The position numbers were made by a program, and so were the translations under genes. Shown here piece after piece: positions 16,898-26,172 of a stretch of DNA of 44,910 nt (within the stretch, counting starts at the first letter, position 1; the number at the start of each line of letters is the position of its first letter). This stretch comes from Segetibacter sp. (GTDB lineage: Bacteria > Bacteroidota > Bacteroidia > Chitinophagales > Chitinophagaceae), in the NCBI GenBank assembly GCA_028288505.1, contig JAQBNN010000046.1, positions 1 through 44,910 on the forward strand, in the 5' to 3' direction. Below the pieces are notes generated by a model. That model ran no database searches. It worked only from the letters and a program-made list of their open reading frames with translations, and was not told the DNA's origin.

Positions 16898-16930
16898 GTA
16901 CAAGAGTGCGACGCAAGAAAAGCTAAATAG
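16898..16930 (+). repeat. Intergenic repeat copy 11 (A-type)
   Basis: GTACAAGAGTGCGACGCAAG, then AAAAGCTAAATAGG and, about 10 bases on, GGTTGGCCC. The core matches except for its last base. It lies beyond the tsf terminator. Confidence 0.85.
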
Positions 16931-17210
16931 GGAGTATAACGGTTGGCCCAAAAAGAAACATTGTAAAGTTTGGGCTCCAAGGGCAAAGTAGGTAACTGAG
17001 CAATAATAAAAATTGACGGTGCAATTAGGAAAAGATGAAACTTTACTTAGCGGTTAAGACTAGCCTTTAAATATCTGATTAATTGTAATTGAACCGGTTT
17101 AGGAAAATGATTAATAGTTACCTTTCCCTTTGCGGTATTAACCAGTTAGCGTGAGCGAAGCCGCTATCTAAAAAGACAAAGCTTACACAATATTGGATAT
17201 TACGATGTGT

Positions 17211-17233
17211 AGGTAAAAAAGTACTTTTTACCT
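17211..17233 (+). promoter_or_regulatory. Perfect 9-bp inverted repeat upstream of the surface-protein gene
   Basis: AGGTAAAAA (17211-17219) and TTTTTACCT (17225-17233) flank the 5-base centre AGTAC, ending 26 bases before the ATG. It could be an operator or a 5' UTR hairpin. There is no gene upstream for it to terminate nearby. Confidence 0.5.
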
Positions 17234-17259
17234 GAACTAATATAGAGAACCAAAGTTTT

Positions 17260-20200
17260 ATGCGTTGGAAACCGTTCCTTTTTTTGGTGGCTTTTTTAAT
17301 ACTTGGGCTGCAGCAATTGTCTTCCCAAAATCTATCGAACCGTGGAAAGGAGTTTTGGTTAGGTTATGGACATAACAGCTTATTTAATATCACTCCTATA
17401 AACAGCCAGCAACTTGTAATTTATTTGAGCACAGAAGAGGCTGCAAATGTTACTGTTTCTGTTAATGGGACCAGCTTTTCTCAAAACTATAATATTCCTG
17501 CAAATACGGTAAGACAAACTGTTGAAATACCAAAGTCGGGGGTAAACGATGCAAGAATATTAACTGAAGGACTCAACTCGAGAGGTATACATATTGTTAG
17601 TGATGTGCCTATTGTGGCGTATGCACACCAATACGGCGAGAGCTCGTCGGGGGCTACTATGCTAATGCCTGTAGAAACTTTTGGTTACACCTACTATTCT
17701 TTAAATTATTCACAAAAAACAAATAGCTCGTCGCCGGCTTATTCGTGGTTTTTTATAGTAGCCAGTGAAAATAATACAAGAGTTGAGATTACGCCATCGG
17801 TGCCAACCCAAGGTGGAAGGCCTGAAAATCAAATTTTCACCGTTAATTTAAACAAGGGGCAAATTTATAATGTATTCGGCCGGACTTCTGGAATTTTTGG
17901 ACAGGATTTGACAGGCAGTAAAATCAAATCTATCGCCGGCTCAGACGGAAAGTGTCACCCTATTGGTGTTTTTTCAGGAGCTAGTAGAATGGTTATTTGC
18001 GGTACGAGTGGCGAGTTCATGCAGCAGCAAATTTTTCCAGCCAGCGCATGGGGAACTAAGTATCTTACTTACTCGTCGATTAATACAAACAACATAGGTG
18101 TAAGCAATACCAATTTCTATAGGGTAGCGGTAAGAGATCCTTCAACAAAAGTGTGGCGAAATGGAGTTGAACTCACTAACCTGATTGACAATTTTTACTA
18201 CGAATTTTCTACCAGTAGCGGAGATTATATTGAATCAGATAAACCAATTTTAGTAGGTCAGTATGTTCCGTCAATGCAATCCTGCTCTGTATACTCAGGC
18301 GATGGAGACCCGGAAATATTTTTTTTAAGCCCGATTGAGCAGGCAATCAATAAAGCTACGTTCTATGCAGCGGCTAACCAGAGTATCACGAATGTGTACG
18401 TAAGCATTATTGTTCCAAACGGCGGTCTCAATTCTTTAACTATTGATGGCAACAACAGGTTCGATCTTACACTACCACACCCCCGTAATGCAAATTACCA
18501 AATTGTAGTAGAGAGGGTAAATGTTAACCAACAACATACTATTCAAAGTGACTCTGCCTTTACTGCTATCACTTACGGCTTCGGAACCTTCGAAAGCTAT
18601 GGTTATAATGCAGGCACCCTCGTCAACAATCTTGATGCGCTACCTAACATAGAAAACTCATTAAATACAACCAGTACGAGTGGTTTCACTTGTCCCAAAT
18701 CTCCCTTTAAGTTTTCTGTTAAGCTAACTTATAAACCTACTCAGATAGTTTGGAAGTTTAGCCAGGTAAGTACAATTGTTCCAAACGTTGATACAACCTT
18801 ATTAAATCCTATTCCTGTTGACTCTTCGTTTATCGGCAACCGGAAATATTATGAATACCGTCTTCCAAGAGATTATACTTTTAGCGATACAGGTACTTAC
18901 AACATTCCAATATCTATTACGGCTCCGAATATTGATAACTGCGATAATACAATTACTATTATCTACACTGCCAAGGTTAATGCTCCTCCAAAACCAGATT
19001 TTACTTTTAGTTATACAGGCTGTAAATCTGATTCCGCATCGCTCTTCGGTACTGTATTACCAGGTCCGTTTAACATCACCTCCTACAAGTGGACCTTTGA
19101 TGATGGGACAATAGATAGCTTCAAAAATGTAAAAAAAAAGTTTGCTACACAAGGGAGTCACAATGTAAAGCTTAGGATTATATCAGATAATGGGTGTATT
19201 GGGGATACCACTAAACCAGTAGTAACAAGTCCGCCTCCTACTGCCACTTTCGGCATCACACCTTCAACCGGCTGTGGACCTACTACTGTTACTTTCACTG
19301 ATTCCTCTTCTTATGCGGGCGGACCTATTCAAAATTGGTATTGGAATTTTGGTAATGGGCAAACATTAAATACAAATACTAACGCTGCCCAAACCCAGAC
19401 TTATGCCGCAGGCACATATATTATTAAACACTTTGCCCAATCAGGGACGTGCCGGGGAGATACTGCAATAAAAACACTTAAAATTTATAGTAAGCCGGTC
19501 GCATCTTTTACTGTACCTGCAGGTTGCTTACCTGATAGTTTAGCCCAGTTTATAAACACTACTTCTATTGCCGATAGCCAGGCATTGTCTTATTTATGGA
19601 ACTTCGGCGACCAGAACGCAACCGCAACTAACCCTAATACTTCAACCTTAGAAAGTCCTACCCATAAATACTCTGCTTACGGCACATACAATGTGACCCT
19701 CACGGTAACTACAGCTAATGGTTGCGTTAATACTGTAACTATACCTTTTACAATTGGCGGTTTCTCAGCCGCTATTAATTACAGTATCCAAAATGCGGAT
19801 GCACTTTGTGTATCAAACCGGGTTCAGTTAACGAATGAAGTAAATGTAACACGTGATTCCGTTTACCGGATTGACCTTTATTGGGATGCGATAGGCCGGG
19901 CTACTGTTTTTACCACCGATAATAGTCCTGTTCAAAACGGTGTTTATACGCATGCTTACCCAACCTTTAGTAGCCCTGCAACGGTAGCGTATACAATAAA
20001 GATGGTAGTGTATTCGAAGGGTGGATGTATAAGTGAAAAATCTAAGGTCATAACATTACATGCCGTTCCTGTAGTTACTTTTGGTACCCTGCTGGGTGCC
20101 TGCGTTAATGCAGCACCGACATCAATTGCGTTGGGTGCTGTATCAAATGGATTAACAGGTACTGGTGTTTATAGTGGCCCTGGTACAACTGCTGCCGGAA

Positions 20201-22383
20201 TCTTTAATCCTGCTATTGCGGGTGTTGGGGTACATACTATTAAATATGAATTCACAACAGCGGGTGGTTGCATAGATTCAGCTAAACGAACTATTAACGT
20301 ATTTGCTAAGCCAACAGTAAAATGGGGTTTTATAAACTTGTGCGACTCAACTGAATTCTCAGATACGTCTATTATAACAACTGGGAATATAACTAGCTGG
20401 AATTGGAATTTTGGAGACGCTACCAGCGAGGTAAGGACAAGCGGGGCTAGTTTTAGGAAAATATACAGGTCGGCCGGAACTTATGATGCGAGCTTATTTG
20501 TTTTAAGCAATAATGGTTGTTCAAGTGATACTTCCACGAAGCCCATTACCATTAATCCGGTGCCGGTTCCTGCATTTACCGTGGCAAACGAAAATTCATT
20601 GTGTTCGCAGAACCAAGTGGCCCTGACAAATGTTACAAGCCTTGGTACTGATGTTATAAACAAGTTGGAAATCTATTGGGACTTCGCGAATCAACCAACG
20701 GTTGCAGAAACACACAACAGTCCTGCAGCAAATGCACGATACACTCACCAGTATGCAACTTTTACCGCACCCGAAAGCAAAACGGTTACTATAAAATGGG
20801 TGATGTACACTCGTGGTAGCTGCATTACCGAGCAAACAAAAACAATAACCTTACACGCTCTTCCCGTTCTTTCTTTTAGTAGGCTTGCAAGTCTTTGTTT
20901 CAACAGTTCACCCTCCTCCGTAGCACAGGCACTGGCTACTAACGGAGTAACTGGCACGGGTGTTTACAGTGGTGCGGGCACTACGCCTTCCGGTAACTTT
21001 AATCCTGCTATTGCTGGCGAAGGACAGCATCCCATTACATATACCTTTACTACCATCGGCGGTTGCGTCGACTCCATATCCACCGTTATAAAAGTACTAC
21101 CGGTACCACGGGCAAATTTTGGCTTTACAAGTGTATGTGTTACCGACTCAACAACTTTCACCGATAGCTCAAGCCTTACTAGTGGTAACATCACTACATG
21201 GAATTGGGATTTTAGTGATGGAGAAACGGCTATTAAAAATTCAAACACAGCTTTCAACAAGTTGTACCACAACTCGGGTAGTTTCAACGCAAAACTTACG
21301 GTAGTAAGCGATAGCGGCTGTATAAGCGAAACTGTTACTAAACCGGTAATAGTAAACGCAATTCCTTTAGCTAATTTCACTATGTCTTCATCTGTTTGTT
21401 TACCGAGTGGGCAGTTGGCCTTTACCAACCGATCAAGCTTACCAGGTGGAGCCGCTTCTGATTTAAATTATGTATGGGATTTTGGTGATGGCTCTTCTAC
21501 ATCTACCAACCCAAATCCTTCGCATACTTATGCCGCTAGTAGTAATTATACTATCAGGTTAACCGTTACCTCGAAAAGCGGTTGCGTAAGTGATACAAGT
21601 AAATCCTTTAATGCCTTCCTCCCTAAACCTATAGCTGATTTCAACGTTTTATTGCCGTTTATTTGCCAGGGAATATCATCTGTTTTTACGGATAGCAGTA
21701 GTGCGCCAAACAGCACCATTAGCAACTGGAGATGGCAGTTTGGTGATGGCTTTACAAGCAATTCAGAAAATCCTTCTAAAACATACTCTCTTCCTGGCAA
21801 CTTCGTAGTGAGGTTAACTGTAACCACACCTGAAGGATGTACAGCAGACACGAGCAAACAAATAAAAGTATATGTACAACCGAAGGTAGATGCAGGCACC
21901 AATCTTTATATAAATGAGGGCACTTTAACAAACCTATACCCTGTTGTTAACGATACTACCTTACGTTTTTTATGGACACCTGCTACGTACTTGAATAATG
22001 ATACACTGCTTCGCCCTACCTTAATAAACCCAATGTTTACACAAACCTATAAGCTAACTGCCACAGGCGAGGGAGGATGTACCGCATCGGATACAGTAAG
22101 GGTTACAATTCTCAAAAAGCTAAATGTACCCAATGCCTTCTCTCCAAACGGCGATGGTATTAACGATACCTGGAATATTCAGAACCTGTCTGATTATCCT
22201 GGTAGCGTGCTCGAATTATTTAACCGCTACGGCCAAAGGGTTTACCAGACTTACAACTTTAGCAAGCCATGGGATGGTACCCTCAATGGCACTACTTTAC
22301 CTGTGGGAGTCTACTATTACATCATCGATTTAAAACAACCCGGGGCTACAAAAATGGTGGGTTCGGTAACGCTTCTACGGTAA
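17260..22383 (+). CDS. Giant PKD-repeat surface protein with IgGFc-binding-like N-terminus and type IX secretion sorting domain
   Basis: This 1707-residue protein starts with a signal peptide (about 1-23). Residues about 25-470 resemble the IgGFc-binding protein N-terminal domain, opening with GKEFWLGYGHN. Then come many PKD-type immunoglobulin-like modules with WNFGDG-like cores (for example SWNWNFGD near residue 1047 and TWNWDFSDGE near 1314). The last roughly 90 residues, beginning VPNAFSPNGDGINDTW, are the gliding-motility-associated C-terminal domain used as a type B sorting signal by the type IX secretion system. It is therefore probably exported through both membranes and held at the cell surface as an adhesin or polymer-binding scaffold. 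A block of about 268 residues is duplicated in tandem (about 840-1105 and 1108-1370). Confidence 0.88.
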   Translation: MRWKPFLFLVAFLILGLQQLSSQNLSNRGKEFWLGYGHNSLFNITPINSQQLVIYLSTEEAANVTVSVNGTSFSQNYNIPANTVRQTVEIPKSGVNDARILTEGLNSRGIHIVSDVPIVAYAHQYGESSSGATMLMPVETFGYTYYSLNYSQKTNSSSPAYSWFFIVASENNTRVEITPSVPTQGGRPENQIFTVNLNKGQIYNVFGRTSGIFGQDLTGSKIKSIAGSDGKCHPIGVFSGASRMVICGTSGEFMQQQIFPASAWGTKYLTYSSINTNNIGVSNTNFYRVAVRDPSTKVWRNGVELTNLIDNFYYEFSTSSGDYIESDKPILVGQYVPSMQSCSVYSGDGDPEIFFLSPIEQAINKATFYAAANQSITNVYVSIIVPNGGLNSLTIDGNNRFDLTLPHPRNANYQIVVERVNVNQQHTIQSDSAFTAITYGFGTFESYGYNAGTLVNNLDALPNIENSLNTTSTSGFTCPKSPFKFSVKLTYKPTQIVWKFSQVSTIVPNVDTTLLNPIPVDSSFIGNRKYYEYRLPRDYTFSDTGTYNIPISITAPNIDNCDNTITIIYTAKVNAPPKPDFTFSYTGCKSDSASLFGTVLPGPFNITSYKWTFDDGTIDSFKNVKKKFATQGSHNVKLRIISDNGCIGDTTKPVVTSPPPTATFGITPSTGCGPTTVTFTDSSSYAGGPIQNWYWNFGNGQTLNTNTNAAQTQTYAAGTYIIKHFAQSGTCRGDTAIKTLKIYSKPVASFTVPAGCLPDSLAQFINTTSIADSQALSYLWNFGDQNATATNPNTSTLESPTHKYSAYGTYNVTLTVTTANGCVNTVTIPFTIGGFSAAINYSIQNADALCVSNRVQLTNEVNVTRDSVYRIDLYWDAIGRATVFTTDNSPVQNGVYTHAYPTFSSPATVAYTIKMVVYSKGGCISEKSKVITLHAVPVVTFGTLLGACVNAAPTSIALGAVSNGLTGTGVYSGPGTTAAGIFNPAIAGVGVHTIKYEFTTAGGCIDSAKRTINVFAKPTVKWGFINLCDSTEFSDTSIITTGNITSWNWNFGDATSEVRTSGASFRKIYRSAGTYDASLFVLSNNGCSSDTSTKPITINPVPVPAFTVANENSLCSQNQVALTNVTSLGTDVINKLEIYWDFANQPTVAETHNSPAANARYTHQYATFTAPESKTVTIKWVMYTRGSCITEQTKTITLHALPVLSFSRLASLCFNSSPSSVAQALATNGVTGTGVYSGAGTTPSGNFNPAIAGEGQHPITYTFTTIGGCVDSISTVIKVLPVPRANFGFTSVCVTDSTTFTDSSSLTSGNITTWNWDFSDGETAIKNSNTAFNKLYHNSGSFNAKLTVVSDSGCISETVTKPVIVNAIPLANFTMSSSVCLPSGQLAFTNRSSLPGGAASDLNYVWDFGDGSSTSTNPNPSHTYAASSNYTIRLTVTSKSGCVSDTSKSFNAFLPKPIADFNVLLPFICQGISSVFTDSSSAPNSTISNWRWQFGDGFTSNSENPSKTYSLPGNFVVRLTVTTPEGCTADTSKQIKVYVQPKVDAGTNLYINEGTLTNLYPVVNDTTLRFLWTPATYLNNDTLLRPTLINPMFTQTYKLTATGEGGCTASDTVRVTILKKLNVPNAFSPNGDGINDTWNIQNLSDYPGSVLELFNRYGQRVYQTYNFSKPWDGTLNGTTLPVGVYYYIIDLKQPGATKMVGSVTLLR

Positions 22384-22406
22384 TATCCTTTTCACTTTAT
22401 ACTTTT

Positions 22407-22430
22407 AAAAGGGGCTTTGCTGCCCCTTTT
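22407..22430 (+). terminator. Strong rho-independent terminator after the surface-protein gene
   Basis: AAAAGGGGC and GCCCCTTTT pair perfectly over nine positions around the loop TTTGCT, followed by more T residues. The A and T ends would let it work in both directions. Confidence 0.88.
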
Positions 22431-22476
22431 ATTTTTACCGTGTTTTTTTACACACTTACTGAAGTAATATAATTTT

Positions 22477-22527
22477 GGTTGCCAACTATATATTACTATT
22501 CAACATCGTTGTGTCACTCACTTGTAC
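22477..22527 (-). repeat. Intergenic repeat copy 12 (B-type)
   Basis: On the minus strand a perfect B-type core (22508-22527) is followed by GATGTTGAATAGTAATATA and then GTTGGCAACC, a variant of the downstream module. It lies beyond the terminator and is inverted relative to copy 13. Confidence 0.9.
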
Positions 22528-22658
22528 TTTTAAACCATACTCGCCGCTCCTTTAAATAAAAACACTACTACTTCAGCTTCATGTAAAAAGCATTAGCCGG
22601 TTGGAGGAGTTTAACAAAAAATAAGAAAAGCTAAATAGTAGCACTACCGATGAACGGA

Positions 22659-22681
22659 ATGCGACGCAACGATGCTTAACA
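22659..22681 (+). repeat. Intergenic repeat copy 13 (A-type, 5' end lost)
   Basis: TGCGACGCAAC followed by GATGCTTAACAGCAG. The GTACAAG part is replaced by unrelated sequence. The core and tail are intact. Confidence 0.8.
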
Positions 22682-22922
22682 GCAGTGTTAATGTTGGTCA
22701 CACTATTTCCTCGCCAATAATTAAGGTATTTAGAAGTTGTAAAAACACATCATTATATTTTTTTGAATGCGTACAATTAATTACATGTAAATAACTAAGC
22801 AATAATTCGAAACGGGAAGCGAAAAGAAATGTTTGTTTAAAAAGAAGTAGCAAATAATACAACAGGCCCGGGAAACGTTATGTATGCAAGAAGAAGGTTG
22901 TTCTTATCCCCAATATCCTAAT

Positions 22923-23288
22923 ATGACAATTTTGATCGCCGAGGATGATACACTCATCCTAAGGACACTTGATCTCTACCTGAAGAGAAATGGCTACGAC
23001 GTGCTAGGCTGTGTAGATGGCCATGATGCTATGAAAAAAATAGCCCTTCACAATCCCGATCTTATTATTGCCAACGTAATGCTCCCCTATTTCTCAGGGC
23101 TTAAAATGATTGGCAAACTTAAACTTAGCGGTAACACTACTCCAATAATTGTTATATCGGCAATTGGACAACAATCAGTTGTTGAGGAGGCCATGCAACT
23201 AGGCGCCAACGATTATATATTGAAGCCGTTTAACCTTGAGGAGCTAAGAGCACGAATAGAACACTTTGCTAAACTTATTTCTATTTAG
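22923..23288 (+). CDS. Atypical response-regulator receiver with Asn in place of the phosphoacceptor Asp
   Basis: This is a stand-alone receiver domain of 121 residues. The acidic pocket AEDD (residues 6-9), the conserved Ser in VIVISAIG and the Lys in LKPFN are present. The phosphoacceptor position in IIANVMLP is Asn51, encoded AAC, where Asp is expected. It therefore probably cannot be phosphorylated in the usual way and may act as a constitutive or ligand-read adaptor. There is no output domain, so it must work through a partner, plausibly the next gene products. The ATG at 22923 begins MTILIAEDD; an in-frame ATG at 22884 would add 13 residues. Confidence 0.85.
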   Translation: MTILIAEDDTLILRTLDLYLKRNGYDVLGCVDGHDAMKKIALHNPDLIIANVMLPYFSGLKMIGKLKLSGNTTPIIVISAIGQQSVVEEAMQLGANDYILKPFNLEELRARIEHFAKLISI

Positions 23289-23388
23289 CAACTCCTTGCA
23301 AACTATTACTTCATATAAAGGTTTAAGCACTTTCCTGTTTCAGGTTACTGGTTTTGAGACAAACTTTTCGAGGCATGTTTCCCCGTAT

Positions 23389-24441
23389 ATGATATATAAA
23401 ATTGCCTTTGCTTTAGCATGTGTTACGCTGTTTATTGTTGCATGTACTTATGCGTACCTGTACAAAAATAAAAAGAGGTTCTTTTTTAGAAAAGGTGTTA
23501 CCGAAAGCCTTGAGACCTGGATTACACAGGTTATATTAGGAGATACCTTAGAAAAATTAGATGAATTTAAAATACCTGATGAGTTCGAGAGATTGTTGTT
23601 TAACCCAACTGCCCGGCAAGTGATGATTGAGGAATTGGTAAGACATAAGAAAAGCTTTTCGGGCAATCTTTCAAAAAATATTATAAGACTATATTATCAA
23701 ATAGGTCTTAATGTTGATTCTATTAATAAATTGGATGATAAACGGCCGCATATAAGGTGCCAGGGTATACACGAGTTGTATATGATGGAGCAAACGAGCG
23801 AGTTGCACAAGTTGTACAAATACACCAACAGCATTAATAAAGATGTACGGGCTGAAGCCCAAACTGCAGTTGTACAATGGTTCGGTTTTAAAGGGTTGCG
23901 CTTCTTAAATGTTATATCAGTACCCCTTACTGAATTTCAGCAAATTCAGCTACTGGAATTATTAAGAAACATACCCTTTACTGGTCTTCCTGATTTAAAT
24001 AAATGGCTTGGTTCACCTAATGATACGGTAGTTATTTTTGCCCTTAAGCTCGCTGAGCACTATAAGCAATCGCAGGTACATAATAATGTTGCCAGTTGCC
24101 TCAGGCATAAAAATGAAGCAGTAAGATTACAGGCAGTAAAAACTTTGGTGAAAATTGGAGGGCCTTCTATAACAGTATTATTAATCGAGATTTATCCTTC
24201 TGAAACTTTAAGTAACCGCCTTAATATCCTGGACAAGCTAAAGCATGTAGCCACCGAAAAAGAGATAGATTTTTTGATAGAACAACTGCACCAACCTAAT
24301 GAACTTTTACAGATAGCCGCTGCTACTGCCCTTGGCCATAGTTCACAACAGGGGTGGGAGTTACTACAGCTTAAAAGCTTTGAGGAACCCAAAATTTACA
24401 AAACGATTTATTTACACGTAAAAGCACTTTTAAAGAAATAA
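23389..24441 (+). CDS. Membrane-anchored HEAT-repeat protein
   Basis: This 350-residue protein has one N-terminal membrane helix (about residues 2-24) followed by basic residues, so the rest is probably cytoplasmic. The remainder is helical, with HEAT-like repeats (for example AVRLQAVKTLVKIGG around residue 245 and LQIAAATALGHSS around residue 310). Such repeats form protein-binding scaffolds. Its stop codon overlaps the glycosyltransferase ATG (TAATG), a sign of translational coupling. The most conservative start is the ATG at 23389; an upstream in-frame start at 23266 would overlap the receiver gene. It probably links the receiver to the glycosyltransferase, which is inference from gene order. 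Confidence 0.75.
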   Translation: MIYKIAFALACVTLFIVACTYAYLYKNKKRFFFRKGVTESLETWITQVILGDTLEKLDEFKIPDEFERLLFNPTARQVMIEELVRHKKSFSGNLSKNIIRLYYQIGLNVDSINKLDDKRPHIRCQGIHELYMMEQTSELHKLYKYTNSINKDVRAEAQTAVVQWFGFKGLRFLNVISVPLTEFQQIQLLELLRNIPFTGLPDLNKWLGSPNDTVVIFALKLAEHYKQSQVHNNVASCLRHKNEAVRLQAVKTLVKIGGPSITVLLIEIYPSETLSNRLNILDKLKHVATEKEIDFLIEQLHQPNELLQIAAATALGHSSQQGWELLQLKSFEEPKIYKTIYLHVKALLKK

Positions 24442-25934
24442 TGTGGCTAGCTCATTTATACGACTTTATTACTTATGCCGTCTTAACTTACTTGGCCGTA
24501 CAAATACTGCTTTATGTTCTCATAGCCTTTTTTTCGCTTCGAGCTACACGTGGTTATATTAACAGGAATAGTTTTGTCGATTATAAACTACTTGCTGTTT
24601 CACCATATGCTCCTACTATAAGTATTCTTGCCCCCGCTTACAACAAAGGCGCAAATATTATTGAAAACGTACGCTCATTACTTTCTATTTATTACAATAA
24701 CCTAGAAGTAATTATAATAAACGATGGAAGTAAGGATGATAGCCTGCTTCAATTAATAGAAGCCTACCAATTACAAAAGGTAAATTACTTTGTCAGCTAT
24801 CAAATACAAACTAAAGAGGTAAGGGGTGTTTACAAAAGCAAGAATCCTATCTACAGAAAATTGCTTGTTGTTGATAAAGTAAACGGTGGTAAAGCAGATG
24901 CATTAAATGTTGGAATCAACCTGGCAAGCAACGATTATATTGTTTGTATTGATGTTGATTGTGTATTAGAGCAAGATGCTTTACTAAAGTTAATGAAGCC
25001 TTTTTTAGAAACTACCCGTGAGAAGGTGATTGCTAGCGGCGGTGTAGTACGTATTGCCAATTCATGTAGCATTCAACATGGCCGTCTTTTAAAAATAAAC
25101 CTGCCTACCCAATACCTGCCACGCATGCAAACGCTTGAATATATAAGAGCATTTTTGTTAGGACGTATGGCATGGAGCAGGATCAATGGCTTATTACTTA
25201 TCTCGGGTGCCTTTGGTGCTTTGGACAAAGAGATCGCAATAAAAGTTGGAGGCTATAACCCCAAAACAGTAGGGGAAGACATGGAACTTGTAGTACGTAT
25301 GCGCCGCTACATGGAAGAAACAAAGCAACCTTATAAAGTAGCATTTATTCCCGACCCACTTTGTTGGACGCAAGCTCCATCGAACTTTAAAATTTTAGGA
25401 AGGCAACGAAACAGATGGATGCGCGGTACAATTGAAACCCTTGGGCTGCACAAAAAAATGTTCTTCAATCCTCGCTACGGTATTCTTGGCTTACTATGCT
25501 ATCCATACTGGTTTTTCTTCGAATTGTGCGCACCTGCCGTGGAGGTTCTTAGTCTCACTGCATTTGTTCTAATGGCATTAACTGGTGGCATAAATTGGCA
25601 AATGCTTGTGTCCTGCCTAGCATTCATTATTAGCTTTGGCTACATGTATTCTGCCTTTGCCATTTACATCGAAGTGAAAACATTCAATCAATACAATAGA
25701 AAAACGGATATAATAAAGCTCTTGCTAACCGGGCTTTTAGAGCCGTTTGTATACCATCCATTTGGTACGTGGAGCGGTGTAAAAGGCTACATTGATAAGC
25801 TAAGAAAAAAATCAGTTTGGGGCGAATTAGCGCACCAGGGCTTAAATAAAATCCCCTCAACAATTGTTTCTGTTACCATTCCAGCAACAGTTATTATGCC
25901 TGCACGAACCGTTATTGTCTCTAAACACGCTTAA
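24441..25934 (+). CDS. Membrane-bound processive family 2 glycosyltransferase
   Basis: This 497-residue enzyme has an N-terminal membrane segment (about 10-32), a cytoplasmic GT-A domain and several C-terminal membrane helices (from about 355). Catalytic signatures are complete: NDGSKDD (about 93-99), DVDC with the metal-binding DxD (about 170-173), GED (about 279-281) and QRNRW (about 321-325), the last typical of processive enzymes such as cellulose, hyaluronan and poly-N-acetylglucosamine synthases. It probably polymerises and extrudes an exopolysaccharide; the sugar is unknown. It is coupled to the HEAT-repeat gene. No export, deacetylase or c-di-GMP domain (PilZ) gene is visible alongside. 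Confidence 0.85.
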   Translation: MWLAHLYDFITYAVLTYLAVQILLYVLIAFFSLRATRGYINRNSFVDYKLLAVSPYAPTISILAPAYNKGANIIENVRSLLSIYYNNLEVIIINDGSKDDSLLQLIEAYQLQKVNYFVSYQIQTKEVRGVYKSKNPIYRKLLVVDKVNGGKADALNVGINLASNDYIVCIDVDCVLEQDALLKLMKPFLETTREKVIASGGVVRIANSCSIQHGRLLKINLPTQYLPRMQTLEYIRAFLLGRMAWSRINGLLLISGAFGALDKEIAIKVGGYNPKTVGEDMELVVRMRRYMEETKQPYKVAFIPDPLCWTQAPSNFKILGRQRNRWMRGTIETLGLHKKMFFNPRYGILGLLCYPYWFFFELCAPAVEVLSLTAFVLMALTGGINWQMLVSCLAFIISFGYMYSAFAIYIEVKTFNQYNRKTDIIKLLLTGLLEPFVYHPFGTWSGVKGYIDKLRKKSVWGELAHQGLNKIPSTIVSVTIPATVIMPARTVIVSKHA

Positions 25935-25954
25935 GTTTACAAAATTATTTTGTA

Positions 25955-26002
25955 GCCGGCAGAGTATCTTTCTTCAATAGCCGTTGCGTCGCACTCTTGT
26001 AC
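25955..26002 (-). repeat. Intergenic repeat copy 14 (A-type)
   Basis: On the minus strand a perfect A-type core (25983-26002) is followed by GGCTATTGAAGAAAG and then a GCCGGC region at the place of the downstream module. It is inverted relative to copy 15. Confidence 0.85.
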
Positions 26003-26150
26003 TTTTTTAATTCTATTGGGCAAAGCTCGTGTTGTAAAGTAAATTATACAAAAAATATGCTACTGGCTCTGCTTACACCTAAACAGAAGATGTGAATGTA
26101 AAATGCAAGGGTTGAAATGGGAAGATCAAAAATGATATGACTTTGAACTG

Positions 26151-26172
26151 AGCGTAGCAACGATGCTAAACC
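26151..26172 (+). repeat. Intergenic repeat copy 15 (core degraded)
   Basis: AGCGTAGCAACGATGCTAAA. The palindromic core is lost, but the CAACGATGCT tail is kept. Like copy 9b, it forms a short AGCA..TGCT dyad. Confidence 0.55.

Larger units (their letters stand above)
16714..17259. other. Long gap before the giant surface-protein gene
   Basis: This 546-base gap holds the tsf terminator (16735-16765), repeat copy 11 (16898-16930), a GC-containing dyad around 17150-17167, and a perfect 9-bp hairpin (17211-17233) just before the surface-protein ATG. No gene is visible. The promoter probably lies in 17050-17200, but no clean TAnnTTTG box was found. Confidence 0.55.
22384..22922. other. Long gap with terminator and an inverted repeat pair
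   Basis: This gap of about 540 bases holds a strong terminator, repeat copies 12 and 13 in opposite orientation, and an isolated tail-like fragment AAGAAAAGCTAAATAGTAGC at 22624-22642 that resembles the tail of copy 11. No gene is visible. Confidence 0.6.

Noticed and set aside
20964-21428. Minus-strand frame inside the giant surface-protein gene
   Set aside because: It is the shadow of repeated PKD-coding sequence, and no start or domain supports it.
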